Part shown: positions 33,850 to 43,423 of the stretch, in pieces
Position numbering within the stretch: the first letter of the stretch is position 1
Layout: the number at the start of each line of letters is the position of its first letter
Assembly: GCA_039819065.1 (NCBI GenBank)
Contig: JBCBSS010000018.1
Span: 5,367 to 69,366, forward strand
Direction of reading: 5' to 3'
Source: JBCBSS01 sp039819065
GTDB lineage: Bacteria; Bacteroidota; Bacteroidia; Cytophagales; Cyclobacteriaceae
DNA length: 64,000 nucleotides
The notes under the pieces: generated by a model
Database searches by the model: none
What the model saw: the letters and a program-made list of their open reading frames with translations, nothing else
Told to the model about the DNA's origin: nothing
Program-made: the position numbers and the translations under genes

Positions 33850-36800
33850 CTAATCTTCAACAAGTACACACTTGTTATTCTTAATATCCTCTTCTACCGT
33901 TTTGAACTTAACATCTTTTTTGATGCTGCCATCCATGTACTGCACCGTTACGCGTTCGTTTCTTCCTGCCACTTTTTGGGATTTAACCGGTTCAATTTTC
34001 TGAATGGGAGGTCTATTCGCACCCGGCTGGCTTCCACCACTCAATAGTGATCGAGATTCATCCTTTTGCTCTTTGAGGTTCTGACGACTCTTTTGTCTCT
34101 TGGCTTCTTGAAGGTTTTCTGTTTCTTCAGAATAGATGTCTGACTTACTCAAGAAGGAGACAGTATCTTCATTCACCTGAGACATGAAACGTTTGAAAAG
34201 CTCAAAACCCTCGAATTTATAAACAAGTAAAGGATCCTTCTGCTCATGAACGGCCATTTGAACGGCTTGTTTAAGATCGTCCATTTCTCGCAAGTGCTCT
34301 TTCCAGGCCTGATCGATGATTCCAAGGGCAATCATTTTCTCCATGCCTTTGATCATCTCCCTATTGTCAGTCTCAACACACTTTTCTAGGTTGACCGCTG
34401 CACCAATTTGCCTTTTACCATCTGTAAAAGGTACCAGAATGTTTTCAATAACCGCGCCACGGTGCTTATGGAATTCCTTTATGTTGGGCAGTGCTTTTTC
34501 AGCAATTGCTTTGTTTTTAGCTCTATAGCGAGTCAGTGCTTCCGCATATAGCTTTTCTGTTAACTCTTCGGCTGAAATTTCTTTGAACTGCTCTTCTGTA
34601 ATATCGAAATCCAGCGCCATTACCCCTAGCACAGTTAACTTGAAGCTGTCATAGTTTTCTGCACCTTTGGTATTGAGTACAATGTCCTCACTGGTTTCGT
34701 AGAACATGGTCATAATATCTAACTCAAGGCGTTCTCCAAATAAGGCATGTTTTCTCCTTTTATAGATTACCTCCCTTTGTGAGTTCATCACATCATCGTA
34801 TTCCAGGAGTCGCTTTCTGATACCGAAGTTGTTTTCCTCAACTTTCTTCTGTGCCCTTTCTATTGACTTGGTAACCATAGAATGGGAGATTACCTCACCT
34901 TCTTTAAGCCCCATACGGTCCATGATCTTGGCGATACGCTCTGGCATGAACATACGCATTAGGTTATCCTCCAGTGATACAAAGAATTGCGATGAACCCG
35001 GATCACCCTGACGCCCTGCTCTACCGCGCAACTGACGGTCAACCCGTCTTGACTCGTGTCTTTCAGTACCGATGATGGCTAGTCCGCCTGCTTCTTTGGA
35101 TTCGGGCGTGAGCTTAATATCAGTTCCACGACCGGCCATGTTGGTGGCAATAGTAACAGTGCCAGGCTTACCCGCTTCTGCAACTACATCAGCTTCTTTT
35201 TGGTGTTGCTTGGCATTCAGCACCTGGTGCTTGATCTTGCGCATGTTGAGCATTTTACTCACCAGCTCTGATATTTCAACGGAAGTGGTTCCTACCAATA
35301 CCGGCCTTCCTTGTCCGGTTAATTCCACGATCTCGTCCGCCACAGCATTAAATTTCTCGCGCATGGTTTTATAGACAAGGTCGTCTCTATCAGCCCTTAC
35401 GATTTCACGATTCGTTGGAATTACGATTACATCCAACTTATATATCTCCCAGAACTCACCAGCTTCAGTTTCGGCAGTACCGGTCATACCGGCAAGCTTG
35501 TGGTACATTCTGAAGTAGTTCTGCAAAGTAATCGTCGCGTAAGTCTGTGTAGCATCTTCCACCTTCACATTTTCCTTCGCTTCAAGTGCCTGGTGCAGAC
35601 CATCGGCGAATCTTCTTCCTTCCATCACACGACCTGTCTGCTCGTCAACAATCTTGACCTTACCATCAACAATGATGTACTCGGTATCTTTCTCGAATAG
35701 CGTATAAGCTTTCAATAACTGATTGACGGAGTGTATCCTTTGGGATTTGATAGAATATTCCTTTACGATCTCATCTTTCTTCTTCACCTTTTCGGAATCC
35801 TCCATGGTCTCGTCCTTCTCAAGATTGGCGATTTCACCGCCAATATCAGGTAGCACAAAGAAGCTTTGATCTTCACCTGACTTGGTGATCCTTTCAATAC
35901 CCTTCTCGGTAAGATCGGTACTATTTGTCTTCTCATCTATAGTGAAAAGCAGTGGCTCATCCGCCTCAGGCATAAGCTTGCTATTTTCTGCCAGGTAGAT
36001 GTTCTCTGTTTTTTGTAGAATTTGTCTGACCCCCGTCTCACTCAAATATTTAATGAGAGGTTTATGCTTAGGCAAAGCACGATAGGCACGAAAGAGTGAC
36101 AGCCCACCTTCCTTCTCATTACCTTCAGTGATCAATTTCTTTGCTTCAACCAGAAAAGAAGAAGCGATTTTTTTCTGTGCTTCTACCAATTGTGATATTC
36201 TGGGCTTGAGATCATGATATTCGTGCTCATCCCCTTTGGGTATGGGGCCGGAGATGATAAGGGGCGTTCTTGCTTCGTCAATTAACACAGAGTCAACCTC
36301 ATCGACCATGGCATAGTGATGCTTGCGCTGTACTAAGTCTTCCGGGTCACGAGACATATTGTCTCTTAGATAATCGAAACCAAATTCATTGTTGGTTCCA
36401 TAAGTGATATCTGCTAGGTAAGCGGCCCTTCTTTCTTCAGAGTTGGGTTCATGCTTATCTACACAGTCTACATTTAAGCCGTGGAATTGAAAGAGTGGAG
36501 CCATCCACTCGCTATCTCGTTTGGCCAGGTAATCGTTGACCGTAACGATGTGAACACCTCGACCCGCCAGGGCATTCAAGAAAGCTGGTAGGGTAGCAAC
36601 AAGTGTTTTTCCTTCACCAGTAGCCATCTCCGCAATTTTCCCTTCATGAAGAACGATACCACCAATCAACTGAACATCATAGTGCAACATATCCCAGGTA
36701 ATCTCATTACCGGCAGCCATCCACTTGTTATGCCAAATGGCCTGATCATTCTTGATTTCTACATTACTGAATTTAGCCGCAAGTGTCTTGTCATGCATGT

Positions 36801-37197
36801 TAGCAGTGACGGTAAGCTGATCATTTTCTTTAAACCTCCTTGCCGTTTCTTTGACTATCGCAAAAGCTCTGGGTAGAACAGCCTTAAGTACCTCTTCGAG
36901 TTCTTTATTGCGCTTTTCCTCCAGGTCATCTATTTGCTTGAATGTATCTTCTTTCTCTTGAATATCTAGTTCAGGATTATCATCAATATGCAGGTGAAGC
37001 TTTTTTAATTCATCATCAACGTGTTTCAAGGCGGCGTTTATTTCTTCTTTGATCTTATTGGTAGCCTCTCGCAAGTCGTCATCGCTTATAGACGGCAGCT
37101 TGGCAAACTCCTCATTGACCTTATCTACAATCGGCAGCAGCTTATTTATGTCTTTGTCTGACTTAGTCCCAAATAATTTTGCGATTACCTTAAACAT
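33850..37197 (-). CDS. secA: Protein translocase subunit SecA
   Basis: A 1115-residue translocation ATPase that drives preproteins through SecYEG. Walker A is MATGEGKT near residue 193, with VDEVDSVLIDEARTPL, MTGTAETE, TNMAGRGTDIKL and RQLRGRAGRQGDPGSS as motor motifs. It is about 200 residues longer than the E. coli protein because of insertions after residue 50 and in the 340-520 region, usual in Bacteroidota. The C-terminal cysteine/histidine zinc motif that binds SecB is absent; the tail ends in a basic VTVQYMDGSIKKDVKFK segment instead. It heads the unit secA-SPOR-M20. Confidence 0.97.
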   Translation of the reverse strand: MFKVIAKLFGTKSDKDINKLLPIVDKVNEEFAKLPSISDDDLREATNKIKEEINAALKHVDDELKKLHLHIDDNPELDIQEKEDTFKQIDDLEEKRNKELEEVLKAVLPRAFAIVKETARRFKENDQLTVTANMHDKTLAAKFSNVEIKNDQAIWHNKWMAAGNEITWDMLHYDVQLIGGIVLHEGKIAEMATGEGKTLVATLPAFLNALAGRGVHIVTVNDYLAKRDSEWMAPLFQFHGLNVDCVDKHEPNSEERRAAYLADITYGTNNEFGFDYLRDNMSRDPEDLVQRKHHYAMVDEVDSVLIDEARTPLIISGPIPKGDEHEYHDLKPRISQLVEAQKKIASSFLVEAKKLITEGNEKEGGLSLFRAYRALPKHKPLIKYLSETGVRQILQKTENIYLAENSKLMPEADEPLLFTIDEKTNSTDLTEKGIERITKSGEDQSFFVLPDIGGEIANLEKDETMEDSEKVKKKDEIVKEYSIKSQRIHSVNQLLKAYTLFEKDTEYIIVDGKVKIVDEQTGRVMEGRRFADGLHQALEAKENVKVEDATQTYATITLQNYFRMYHKLAGMTGTAETEAGEFWEIYKLDVIVIPTNREIVRADRDDLVYKTMREKFNAVADEIVELTGQGRPVLVGTTSVEISELVSKMLNMRKIKHQVLNAKQHQKEADVVAEAGKPGTVTIATNMAGRGTDIKLTPESKEAGGLAIIGTERHESRRVDRQLRGRAGRQGDPGSSQFFVSLEDNLMRMFMPERIAKIMDRMGLKEGEVISHSMVTKSIERAQKKVEENNFGIRKRLLEYDDVMNSQREVIYKRRKHALFGERLELDIMTMFYETSEDIVLNTKGAENYDSFKLTVLGVMALDFDITEEQFKEISAEELTEKLYAEALTRYRAKNKAIAEKALPNIKEFHKHRGAVIENILVPFTDGKRQIGAAVNLEKCVETDNREMIKGMEKMIALGIIDQAWKEHLREMDDLKQAVQMAVHEQKDPLLVYKFEGFELFKRFMSQVNEDTVSFLSKSDIYSEETENLQEAKRQKSRQNLKEQKDESRSLLSGGSQPGANRPPIQKIEPVKSQKVAGRNERVTVQYMDGSIKKDVKFKTVEEDIKNNKCVLVED

Positions 37198-37299
37198 AAT
37201 ATGATAGTGCAGTTTTCTTAATTACAACTTTAAATTTAGCGCCTTTTAGTCAATAAAGACTAATACGAATCGCCCTCTTGAGTAATTCGAATGTTCAGT

Positions 37300-38079
37300 T
37301 TACAAATCAGCTATGTCGATCTCTCCTTCAAAAACCTTAACCGCAGGTCCAATAAGGTATACATCTTCATATTGTCCACTTTCGGTGCGCTTAAATTCTA
37401 CCGAAAGCTGACCCCCTTTGGTGCTAATACGAACAGGGCTTGACACCTTTTGTGACATCGAGGCTATTGCAGAAGCCGTTACCCCTGTACCACATGACAA
37501 TGTTTCATTCTCGACCCCGCGTTCGTAAGTCCTCACAAATATTTCACTAGGACTTGTCACTTCTACAAAATTGACATTCACACCGCCCTTTTCCTTGAAA
37601 GATTCGTCATATCTAAGCTTTCTTCCGGAAGAGATAACGTCAAAATTGTCCACTTCTTTGACAAATTGCACCAAATGAGGTGATCCAGTGTCAACAAATA
37701 TGCCATCAGCGATAGTACTGACATTTTGTACGTCTCCCATTTTTAACTTCACCGTATTCCCGATAATTTCGGCCTCATGTGGCCCATCATAAGCCAGAAA
37801 CTGCGTAGTATTTGAAACCAAGCCCAACGCCTCGGCAAATTTCACTGCACATCTGCTTCCATTCCCACATAGACTTTGGCTGCCATCGGGATTATAGAAT
37901 ACCATTTCGAAGTCATATTGCGTGTGATTTTCGATCAAAATAAGACCGTCTGAACCTATTCCGAACTTTCTATCACATACCTTGCTTACCGATTCAAGAT
38001 CATCACGATCAAATTTCGCATCCCTATTGTCGATCATCACAAAATCGTTCCCTGTTCCCTGATATTTGAAAAACTTCAT
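37300..38079 (-). CDS. dapF: Diaminopimelate epimerase
   Basis: A 259-residue cofactor-free racemase that converts LL- to meso-diaminopimelate for lysine and peptidoglycan. Its two catalytic cysteines are visible in LCGNGSRC (near residue 73) and LSCGTGVTA (near residue 199). The start MKFFKYQGTGNDFVMIDN is canonical. Slightly shorter than the E. coli enzyme. It is a separate minus-strand gene, about 100 bases upstream of secA. Confidence 0.97.
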   Translation of the reverse strand: MKFFKYQGTGNDFVMIDNRDAKFDRDDLESVSKVCDRKFGIGSDGLILIENHTQYDFEMVFYNPDGSQSLCGNGSRCAVKFAEALGLVSNTTQFLAYDGPHEAEIIGNTVKLKMGDVQNVSTIADGIFVDTGSPHLVQFVKEVDNFDVISSGRKLRYDESFKEKGGVNVNFVEVTSPSEIFVRTYERGVENETLSCGTGVTASAIASMSQKVSSPVRISTKGGQLSVEFKRTESGQYEDVYLIGPAVKVFEGEIDIADL

Positions 38080-38279
38080 TTTGATTATGTTTTCGGCTTA
38101 TTCGATGATTTGTTTAAAGCAAATTTTACTATGCTAAGGTAAGAACACCAGTTAGACCTTTAAAGGTTTTTATTCATTAAGCGCGATCAAATGGTACATG
38201 TGTTTTGTCAGGCCTCATATCAACAAGTATGCTTGCGAGCAGGGGCCTAACTTAGTGTCATCGTTTAAAAGTTGAAGTT

Positions 38280-38465
38280 ATGAAAAGGTTGGCTTTGTTT
38301 ATCGCTGTCATATTAGGCGGAGTTCTCACCAGTTGTTCAAGTACTATACACACCACTCAGAAAGGTCAGACGTGGAGCGAGTATCGTTCTTACAAAAATC
38401 AGAATTCTATGATGGTAGATAAGACGAAGCGACCTAAGACTAAAAGAAAGAAGCAAAACTGGTAG
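38280..38465 (+). CDS. Small hypothetical lipoprotein
   Basis: A 61-residue protein with a lipoprotein signal (MKRLALFIAVILGGVLTSC, lipobox LTSC, cysteine 19). The mature part is only 43 residues, ends very basic (TKRPKTKRKKQNW) and contains a WSEYRSYKNQN stretch. No family recognised. A strong terminator 55 bases behind supports a real transcript. Its 200-base upstream gap holds a 12-base palindrome ACCTTTAAAGGT (38156-38167) but no exact -7 box. Confidence 0.7.
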   Translation: MKRLALFIAVILGGVLTSCSSTIHTTQKGQTWSEYRSYKNQNSMMVDKTKRPKTKRKKQNW

Positions 38466-38520
38466 TTAAATACTAATTTTTTCCAGTTTCAGGTTACCAT
38501 TTTTTTAGTGTAAGTTATCC

Positions 38521-38557
38521 AAACCTAAGCGCACCGGAAGGGGGCTTAGGTTTTTTT
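38521..38557 (+). terminator. Intrinsic terminator of the small lipoprotein gene
   Basis: AAACCTAAGC (38521-38530) pairs with GCTTAGGTTT (38544-38553), perfect ten pairs, followed by T residues. It reaches into the last codon of the convergent DUF4834 gene. Confidence 0.88.
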
Positions 38558-38798
38558 AATCCAATTCCTCGTAGTCAACATATTCTCCTCCCCTGTAGTT
38601 TTTGGAAGATTTCTTTTGATCCTTTTTGGGAACAAAATCAATATTTACGTTACCATCGGCGGGTCTTGATTTAGTATTAGCATTGCCTGAAAACCCGTCT
38701 CTTTGAGAAGTTGAAGTGCCCAGAAATACCCTGAAGAAGTTTCCAGCCAATCTAAGCACTAGGAATATGATCAGAAAGATGATTAATATTTTGGACAT
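38556..38798 (-). CDS. DUF4834 family small membrane protein
   Basis: An 80-residue protein. One N-terminal membrane segment (ILIIFLIIFLVLRLAGNFF) is followed by a polar tail with the conserved late motif GGEYVDYEELD. This is the DUF4834 pattern of Bacteroidota; the role is unknown. It begins 27 bases after the carB stop and is probably co-transcribed with carB. Confidence 0.85.
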   Translation of the reverse strand: MSKILIIFLIIFLVLRLAGNFFRVFLGTSTSQRDGFSGNANTKSRPADGNVNIDFVPKKDQKKSSKNYRGGEYVDYEELD

Positions 38799-38824
38799 AT
38801 CTTCTTAGGTTATATCCATTTAAC

Positions 38825-41638
38825 TTACTTGCTAAGGTATAGGTTTCGCTCAGAGTAAATTTTCAAGAAATAATCGTCCATCAAATCATCTATGAAGTAG
38901 ATAGCTTCCCCGGTTGATTTCATCTCAGGCCCAAGCTCCTTGTTCACATTAGGAAACTTATTAAATGAGAATACCGGCTCTTTAATTGCATATCCTTTTT
39001 TCTTAGGATTGAACTGGAAGTCTTTCACTTTGTTTTCTCCCAACATGACCTTGGTGGCGTAGTTCACATAAGGCTCGTCATAAGCTTTACATATGAAAGG
39101 TACCGTTCGAGAAGCACGAGGATTGGCCTCTATGATGTATACCTTATCATCTTTAATTGCAAATTGTATATTGATCAACCCAACTGTTTTGAGCGCCAGT
39201 GCGATTTTCTTAGTATACGTCTCCATTTGCTGGACTATAAAATCACCTAGGTTGAATGGAGGTAAAACCGCATAAGAATCACCTGAGTGGATTCCGGCAG
39301 GCTCAATGTGCTGCATGATACCTATAATGTAAACCTCTTCTCCATCACAAATGGCGTCAGCCTCTGCTTCTATGGCACCGTCAAGGAAGTGGTCGAGTAG
39401 AATTTTATTCCCTGGAATTTCTTTCATCACTTTCACGATGTGCGATTCCAACTCTTCCTCGTTGATCACAATCTTCATGTTCTGACCGCCCAGTACGTAA
39501 GAAGGCCTTACGAGCAGCGGAAATCCGATTTCTTTGGAAAGATCTAATGCATGGTTGGCATCTTCTGCCACTCCAAATTCAGGATACGGGATATCATTTT
39601 CTTTAAGTAGTGTAGAAAAACTTCCCCTATCTTCAGCGAGGTCAAGAGAATCGAAAGAGGTGCCGATGATTTTCACACCATATCTTTCGAGCTTTTCAGC
39701 AAGCTTCAGAGCAGTCTGACCACCCAGCTGTACGATAACACCTTCTGGTTTTTCCATCTCAATGATCTCATAGATGTGCTCCCAGAATACTGGCTCGAAG
39801 TATAGCTTGTCAGCCACGTCGAAATCAGTAGAAACGGTTTCCGGGTTACAATTGATCATGATCGCTTCATAGCCACATTCTTTGGCTGCCAGAATACCGT
39901 GTACACAAGAGTAATCGAATTCTATTCCTTGGCCGATTCGGTTAGGGCCAGAACCTAATACGATGATCTTCTTTCTATCAGAGACGGTAGACTCGTTCTC
40001 CTCTCCAAATGTAGAATAGTAATAAGGCGTTTGTGCCTCAAACTCTGCCGCACAAGTATCAACCAGTTTGTAGACGCGGTTAATACCCATCGACTTGCGC
40101 TTGTTATAGACTTCGCTTTCAAGGCAACCCAGAAGATGACCGAGCTGTCTATCTGCATAGCCCTTTCTCTTGGCTGTCAAAAGCAACTCACTAGGGATAT
40201 TTTCTAATGTATATTGCTCTATTTGCTTTTCTAGATTGAGCAGGTCTTCAATTTGCATTAAGAACCACTTGTCAATTTTAGAAAGCTTTTGAATAGTTTT
40301 AAAGGCTACTCCAAGCTTGAAAGCATCATATATATGGAAAAGCCTGTCCCAACTCGGGTGCTCTAAGCTTTCTATGATCTCGTCTCTTTCAGTTAATTCC
40401 TTGCCATCTGCACCGAGGCCATTTCTTTTGATCTCCAGTGACTGACAAGCTTTCTGCAGTGCTTCCTGGAAAGTACGTCCGATGCCCATTACCTCACCAA
40501 CGGCTTTCATTTGGAGACCTAACTTGACATCAGCGCCTTGGAATTTATCGAAGTTCCATCGGGGAATCTTCACGATCACATAGTCGATAGCTGGCTCAAA
40601 GTAGGCAGAAGTAGTGCCTGTAATGGCGTTTTTTAGCTCATCAAGGTTATAACCGATGGCAAGCTTGGCTGCAATCTTAGCAATCGGATACCCTGTGGCT
40701 TTAGAAGCTAGTGCTGATGATCGCGAAACCCTTGGGTTGATTTCTATACCGATGATATCATCTGTTTCGGGATCGACCGCAAACTGTACGTTACATCCAC
40801 CGGCGAACTGTCCGATGGCATTCATCATTCTGATAGCCATGTCCCTCATTTCCTGATACACGGTATCGGGAAGCGTCATGGCCGGAGCCACTGTGATAGA
40901 ATCACCAGTGTGAACTCCCATTGGATCAAAGTTCTCAATCGAACAGATAATGATTACGTTACCCAGATTGTCTCGTAGCAACTCTAGTTCGTATTCCTTC
41001 CAACCCAGAATGCTTTGTTCTACCAATACCTCATGGATAGGCGACATGTGCAGACCACGAGTTAGCGCTTTCTCAAAGTCTTCAGCGCTGTTTACGAATC
41101 CTCCACCAGTACCGCCGAGTGTGAAAGAAGGTCTGATAACAAGAGGGTAACCAATTTCCTGGGCAATTTCTTTACCCTGTAGAAATGATGTGGCCGTTTT
41201 TCCTTTACATACACCAATGCCTATTTCGTGCATCAAGAGCCTGAATTTCTCGCGATCTTCAGTAGTCTCAATAGCCGTAATATCTACTCCGATAATTTTC
41301 ACCCCATAGTGTTTCCAGATACCGGCATTCTCACAATCTATAGCGAGATTAAGTGCCGTCTGACCTCCCATGGTAGGCAGTACGGCGTCAATGTTATGCT
41401 TCTCAAGGATTTCCCTGATATACTTTTTTTCAAGTGGTTTGAGATAAATGTGGTCTGCAACCACATTGTCCGTCATAATGGTAGCAGGATTGGAGTTGAT
41501 TAGGATAACCTCGATCCCTTCTTCTCTTAGTGATCTGGACGCTTGGGATCCTGAATAATCAAATTCGCAGGCTTGTCCGATCACTATAGGGCCGCTACCT
41601 ATTATGAGTACTGATCGTATACTTCTATCTCTTGGCAT
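38825..41638 (-). CDS. carB: Carbamoyl-phosphate synthase large chain without MGS domain
   Basis: A 937-residue enzyme that makes carbamoyl phosphate for pyrimidines and arginine, using ammonia from the small subunit CarA (not in the window). Both ATP-grasp halves are present: IGSGPIVIGQACEFDYSG and VRPSFTLGGTGGG in the first, LGSGPNRIGQGIEFDYS and VRPSYVLGGQNM in the second, with the oligomerisation region between. It ends after LGPEMKSTGEAIYFIDDLMDDYF, where longer homologues (about 1070 residues) continue into the MGS-like allosteric domain for UMP and ornithine. No remnant of that domain follows, so the short form is natural. Confidence 0.95.
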   Translation of the reverse strand: MPRDRSIRSVLIIGSGPIVIGQACEFDYSGSQASRSLREEGIEVILINSNPATIMTDNVVADHIYLKPLEKKYIREILEKHNIDAVLPTMGGQTALNLAIDCENAGIWKHYGVKIIGVDITAIETTEDREKFRLLMHEIGIGVCKGKTATSFLQGKEIAQEIGYPLVIRPSFTLGGTGGGFVNSAEDFEKALTRGLHMSPIHEVLVEQSILGWKEYELELLRDNLGNVIIICSIENFDPMGVHTGDSITVAPAMTLPDTVYQEMRDMAIRMMNAIGQFAGGCNVQFAVDPETDDIIGIEINPRVSRSSALASKATGYPIAKIAAKLAIGYNLDELKNAITGTTSAYFEPAIDYVIVKIPRWNFDKFQGADVKLGLQMKAVGEVMGIGRTFQEALQKACQSLEIKRNGLGADGKELTERDEIIESLEHPSWDRLFHIYDAFKLGVAFKTIQKLSKIDKWFLMQIEDLLNLEKQIEQYTLENIPSELLLTAKRKGYADRQLGHLLGCLESEVYNKRKSMGINRVYKLVDTCAAEFEAQTPYYYSTFGEENESTVSDRKKIIVLGSGPNRIGQGIEFDYSCVHGILAAKECGYEAIMINCNPETVSTDFDVADKLYFEPVFWEHIYEIIEMEKPEGVIVQLGGQTALKLAEKLERYGVKIIGTSFDSLDLAEDRGSFSTLLKENDIPYPEFGVAEDANHALDLSKEIGFPLLVRPSYVLGGQNMKIVINEEELESHIVKVMKEIPGNKILLDHFLDGAIEAEADAICDGEEVYIIGIMQHIEPAGIHSGDSYAVLPPFNLGDFIVQQMETYTKKIALALKTVGLINIQFAIKDDKVYIIEANPRASRTVPFICKAYDEPYVNYATKVMLGENKVKDFQFNPKKKGYAIKEPVFSFNKFPNVNKELGPEMKSTGEAIYFIDDLMDDYFLKIYSERNLYLSK

Positions 41639-41685
41639 TGAAAGGTGTTATAAAGTGGTGAAGTTTGCTTAAGTATAAATTGGCG

Positions 41686-41715
41686 CTAAATTATAGCAAA
41701 TGAACTATAATCAAA
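41686..41715 (-). promoter_or_regulatory. Candidate carB promoter
   Basis: On the minus strand, TTTG (41712-41715), an 18-base spacer and TAATTTAG (41686-41693, one mismatch to TAnnTTTG). Confidence 0.45.
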
Positions 41716-41766
41716 ATGTAATAAGCTATGGTTTCTGGTTTTCATGAAATAATAGCGCCTGGTGCT

Positions 41767-41774
41767 TATTTTTG
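41767..41774 (+). promoter_or_regulatory. -7 element of the WYL regulator gene
   Basis: TATTTTTG, an exact TAnnTTTG box, 43 bases before the ATG at 41818. Confidence 0.5.
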
Positions 41775-41817
41775 TCTAGTAACACTGAACCCCAAGAAAA
41801 ACCATCCTTTGTGAATT

Positions 41818-42780
41818 ATGAATAGAATTGACCGTCTTTCTGCCATAGTGATTCAGTTGCAAAGCAAGAAGGTAGTGACAGCGAAGGAAATTGCTGATCG
41901 TTTTGATATTAGTCTGAGGACGGTTTATAGGGATATCAGAGCGCTGGAAGAAGCTGGTGTTCCGATAGGAGCGGAGGCAGGTGTCGGTTATTTTATCATG
42001 GAAGGGTACCATCTACCACCAGTAGTTTTTACCCGAGATGAGGCCAGCGCACTTTTGTTGAGCGCCAAGTTGATCGATAAACATGCCGATCAATCGGTTA
42101 GAAACCACGTTGACAATGCTTTTTTTAAAATTAAGGCTGTACTCAAAGGTATTGATAAGGAGCACCTTGAAAGTCTTGAGGAACAGGTGGAGGTATTGAA
42201 TTTACCCGAAGCTGACACGGATCTTTTCCCCAATCATTTTTTGACGGACATTCAAAATGCCTTGGTACAGAAAAAGGTATTGAAATTCGATTACTATTCT
42301 AACTACAATGATGAATTCAATAGTCGAGAAGCCGAACCAATGGGCCTTTTATTCTACAGCTCGCACTGGCACTTGATAGCTTATTGCCGGCTTAGGCAGG
42401 GTTTGAGAGACTTTAGAATTGACAGAATTACTAAGCTAACCATATCTGAGGAACAATTTGAAGGGTCACAAAAAGAGGCCTTTCAGCAATTCAAACGTCA
42501 ATTAATGGTTGGCTCTGATCTTGAGATTGTCAAAGTACGCTTCACACCAGAAGTAGCACGATATATAGGTGAGAAGCGGTATTTCTATGGGTTTGTTGAA
42601 GAGACTAGGACGGATGACTATATAGAAATGACATTTATGGTGTCCATGCTCAAAGACTTTGGCCGTTGGTTGTTGCCCTTCGGAAGTACAGTTGAAATCA
42701 TCTCACCCCTTGCCCTAAAGGATGCCATGCGAGAATTAGTCGAAGATTTACTCCATTACATCACTGAAAAGGTCACTTAA
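41818..42780 (+). CDS. WYL-domain transcriptional regulator (YafY type)
   Basis: A 320-residue regulator. Residues about 5-60 form an HTH_11 winged helix (KEIADRFDISLRTVYRDIRALEEAGVPI). The WYL domain lies at about 140-215 (VLKFDYYSN, then GLLFYSSHWHLIAYCRLRQGLRDFRIDRI) and a WCX dimer extension ends the protein. WYL domains are thought to sense nucleic acid or nucleotide ligands, and such regulators often control DNA-damage or defence genes. It stands first in the cluster with AlkC; a perfect inverted repeat 32 bases behind its stop may be its operator. Confidence 0.92.
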   Translation: MNRIDRLSAIVIQLQSKKVVTAKEIADRFDISLRTVYRDIRALEEAGVPIGAEAGVGYFIMEGYHLPPVVFTRDEASALLLSAKLIDKHADQSVRNHVDNAFFKIKAVLKGIDKEHLESLEEQVEVLNLPEADTDLFPNHFLTDIQNALVQKKVLKFDYYSNYNDEFNSREAEPMGLLFYSSHWHLIAYCRLRQGLRDFRIDRITKLTISEEQFEGSQKEAFQQFKRQLMVGSDLEIVKVRFTPEVARYIGEKRYFYGFVEETRTDDYIEMTFMVSMLKDFGRWLLPFGSTVEIISPLALKDAMRELVEDLLHYITEKVT

Positions 42781-42811
42781 TTTCAATTTTTTTCTTTTTC
42801 AAAAAACCTAC

Positions 42812-42827
42812 TGACATAAGGTTGTCA
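42812..42827. promoter_or_regulatory. Operator-like perfect inverted repeat
   Basis: TGACA (42812-42816) and TGTCA (42823-42827) with six bases between, in the 265-base gap (42781-43045) between the WYL gene and the monooxygenase gene. Symmetry, size and place suit a binding site for the WYL dimer controlling the downstream genes. The rest of the gap holds no convincing gene. Confidence 0.5.
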
Positions 42828-43045
42828 CTAGCTGCTCTGTTCTTTACATCAAAAAAAGATGTTCAACCTTTATTAGAACCCATCAACAAACTCGGTGTCT
42901 GGATCAGAAAGGTTGTCATCAAGGCTTGCGCAGCACAAAAAATGTGAGTTCACTGATGTGAATGACCATTTTGAGTGCAAGCGTAACGCAGATGACGGGC
43001 TTTATGAACAGACACTAATTAATCATTATTTCAACCATAATTATT

Positions 43046-43396
43046 ATGTCAATGGGAAACACCGTATTCGCTCAGAGCAAGAACGTTGAGCACAAAGCAG
43101 AAAAACATCCCGTACTGGAGATGGTGGTCTACAAAATCAAATCCGATGTAGTGCCGCGCTATCAGGAAATTCTCGAACAAGCCAGAGCAGAGGTAAGCAA
43201 GTTTGAAGGATTCATCGGCTACCGCACTTTTCGATCATCCAAGGATAAAGGCGTATTCATGGACTTGGTAGAATGGGAGAGCCTCGATTTAGCCATGAAA
43301 GCCGCTAACCAGCTTGAATCGAAAGAAGAATTCAAGCCATTTCTGTCAGCTTTCGAAAGCATTACCATCATGGAGCATTTTAATTTTTACAAGTAA
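43046..43396 (+). CDS. Antibiotic biosynthesis monooxygenase (ABM) domain protein
   Basis: A 116-residue protein. After a 20-residue lead, residues about 24-112 show the dimeric alpha/beta barrel of ABM-type proteins: VVYKIKSDVVPRYQEILEQARAE, FEGFIGYRTFRS, FMDLVEWESLDLAMKAA and a final EHFNFYK. Such proteins range from quinone or haem monooxygenases to simple binding proteins; the activity here is open. It is the first gene after the operator-like repeat and lies 27 bases before the GyrI-like gene. Confidence 0.82.
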   Translation: MSMGNTVFAQSKNVEHKAEKHPVLEMVVYKIKSDVVPRYQEILEQARAEVSKFEGFIGYRTFRSSKDKGVFMDLVEWESLDLAMKAANQLESKEEFKPFLSAFESITIMEHFNFYK

Positions 43397-43423
43397 ACAT
43401 CAATAACTTTAATTAACCGCAAT

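Noticed and set aside
38156..38167. Palindrome ACCTTTAAAGGT as a terminator
   Set aside because: It has no loop and pairs through weak A-T bases; a 12-base palindrome can occur by chance.
42895..43089. A 64-codon frame in the WYL/monooxygenase gap
   Set aside because: Low-complexity polar translation, overlaps the monooxygenase start, no domain pattern.
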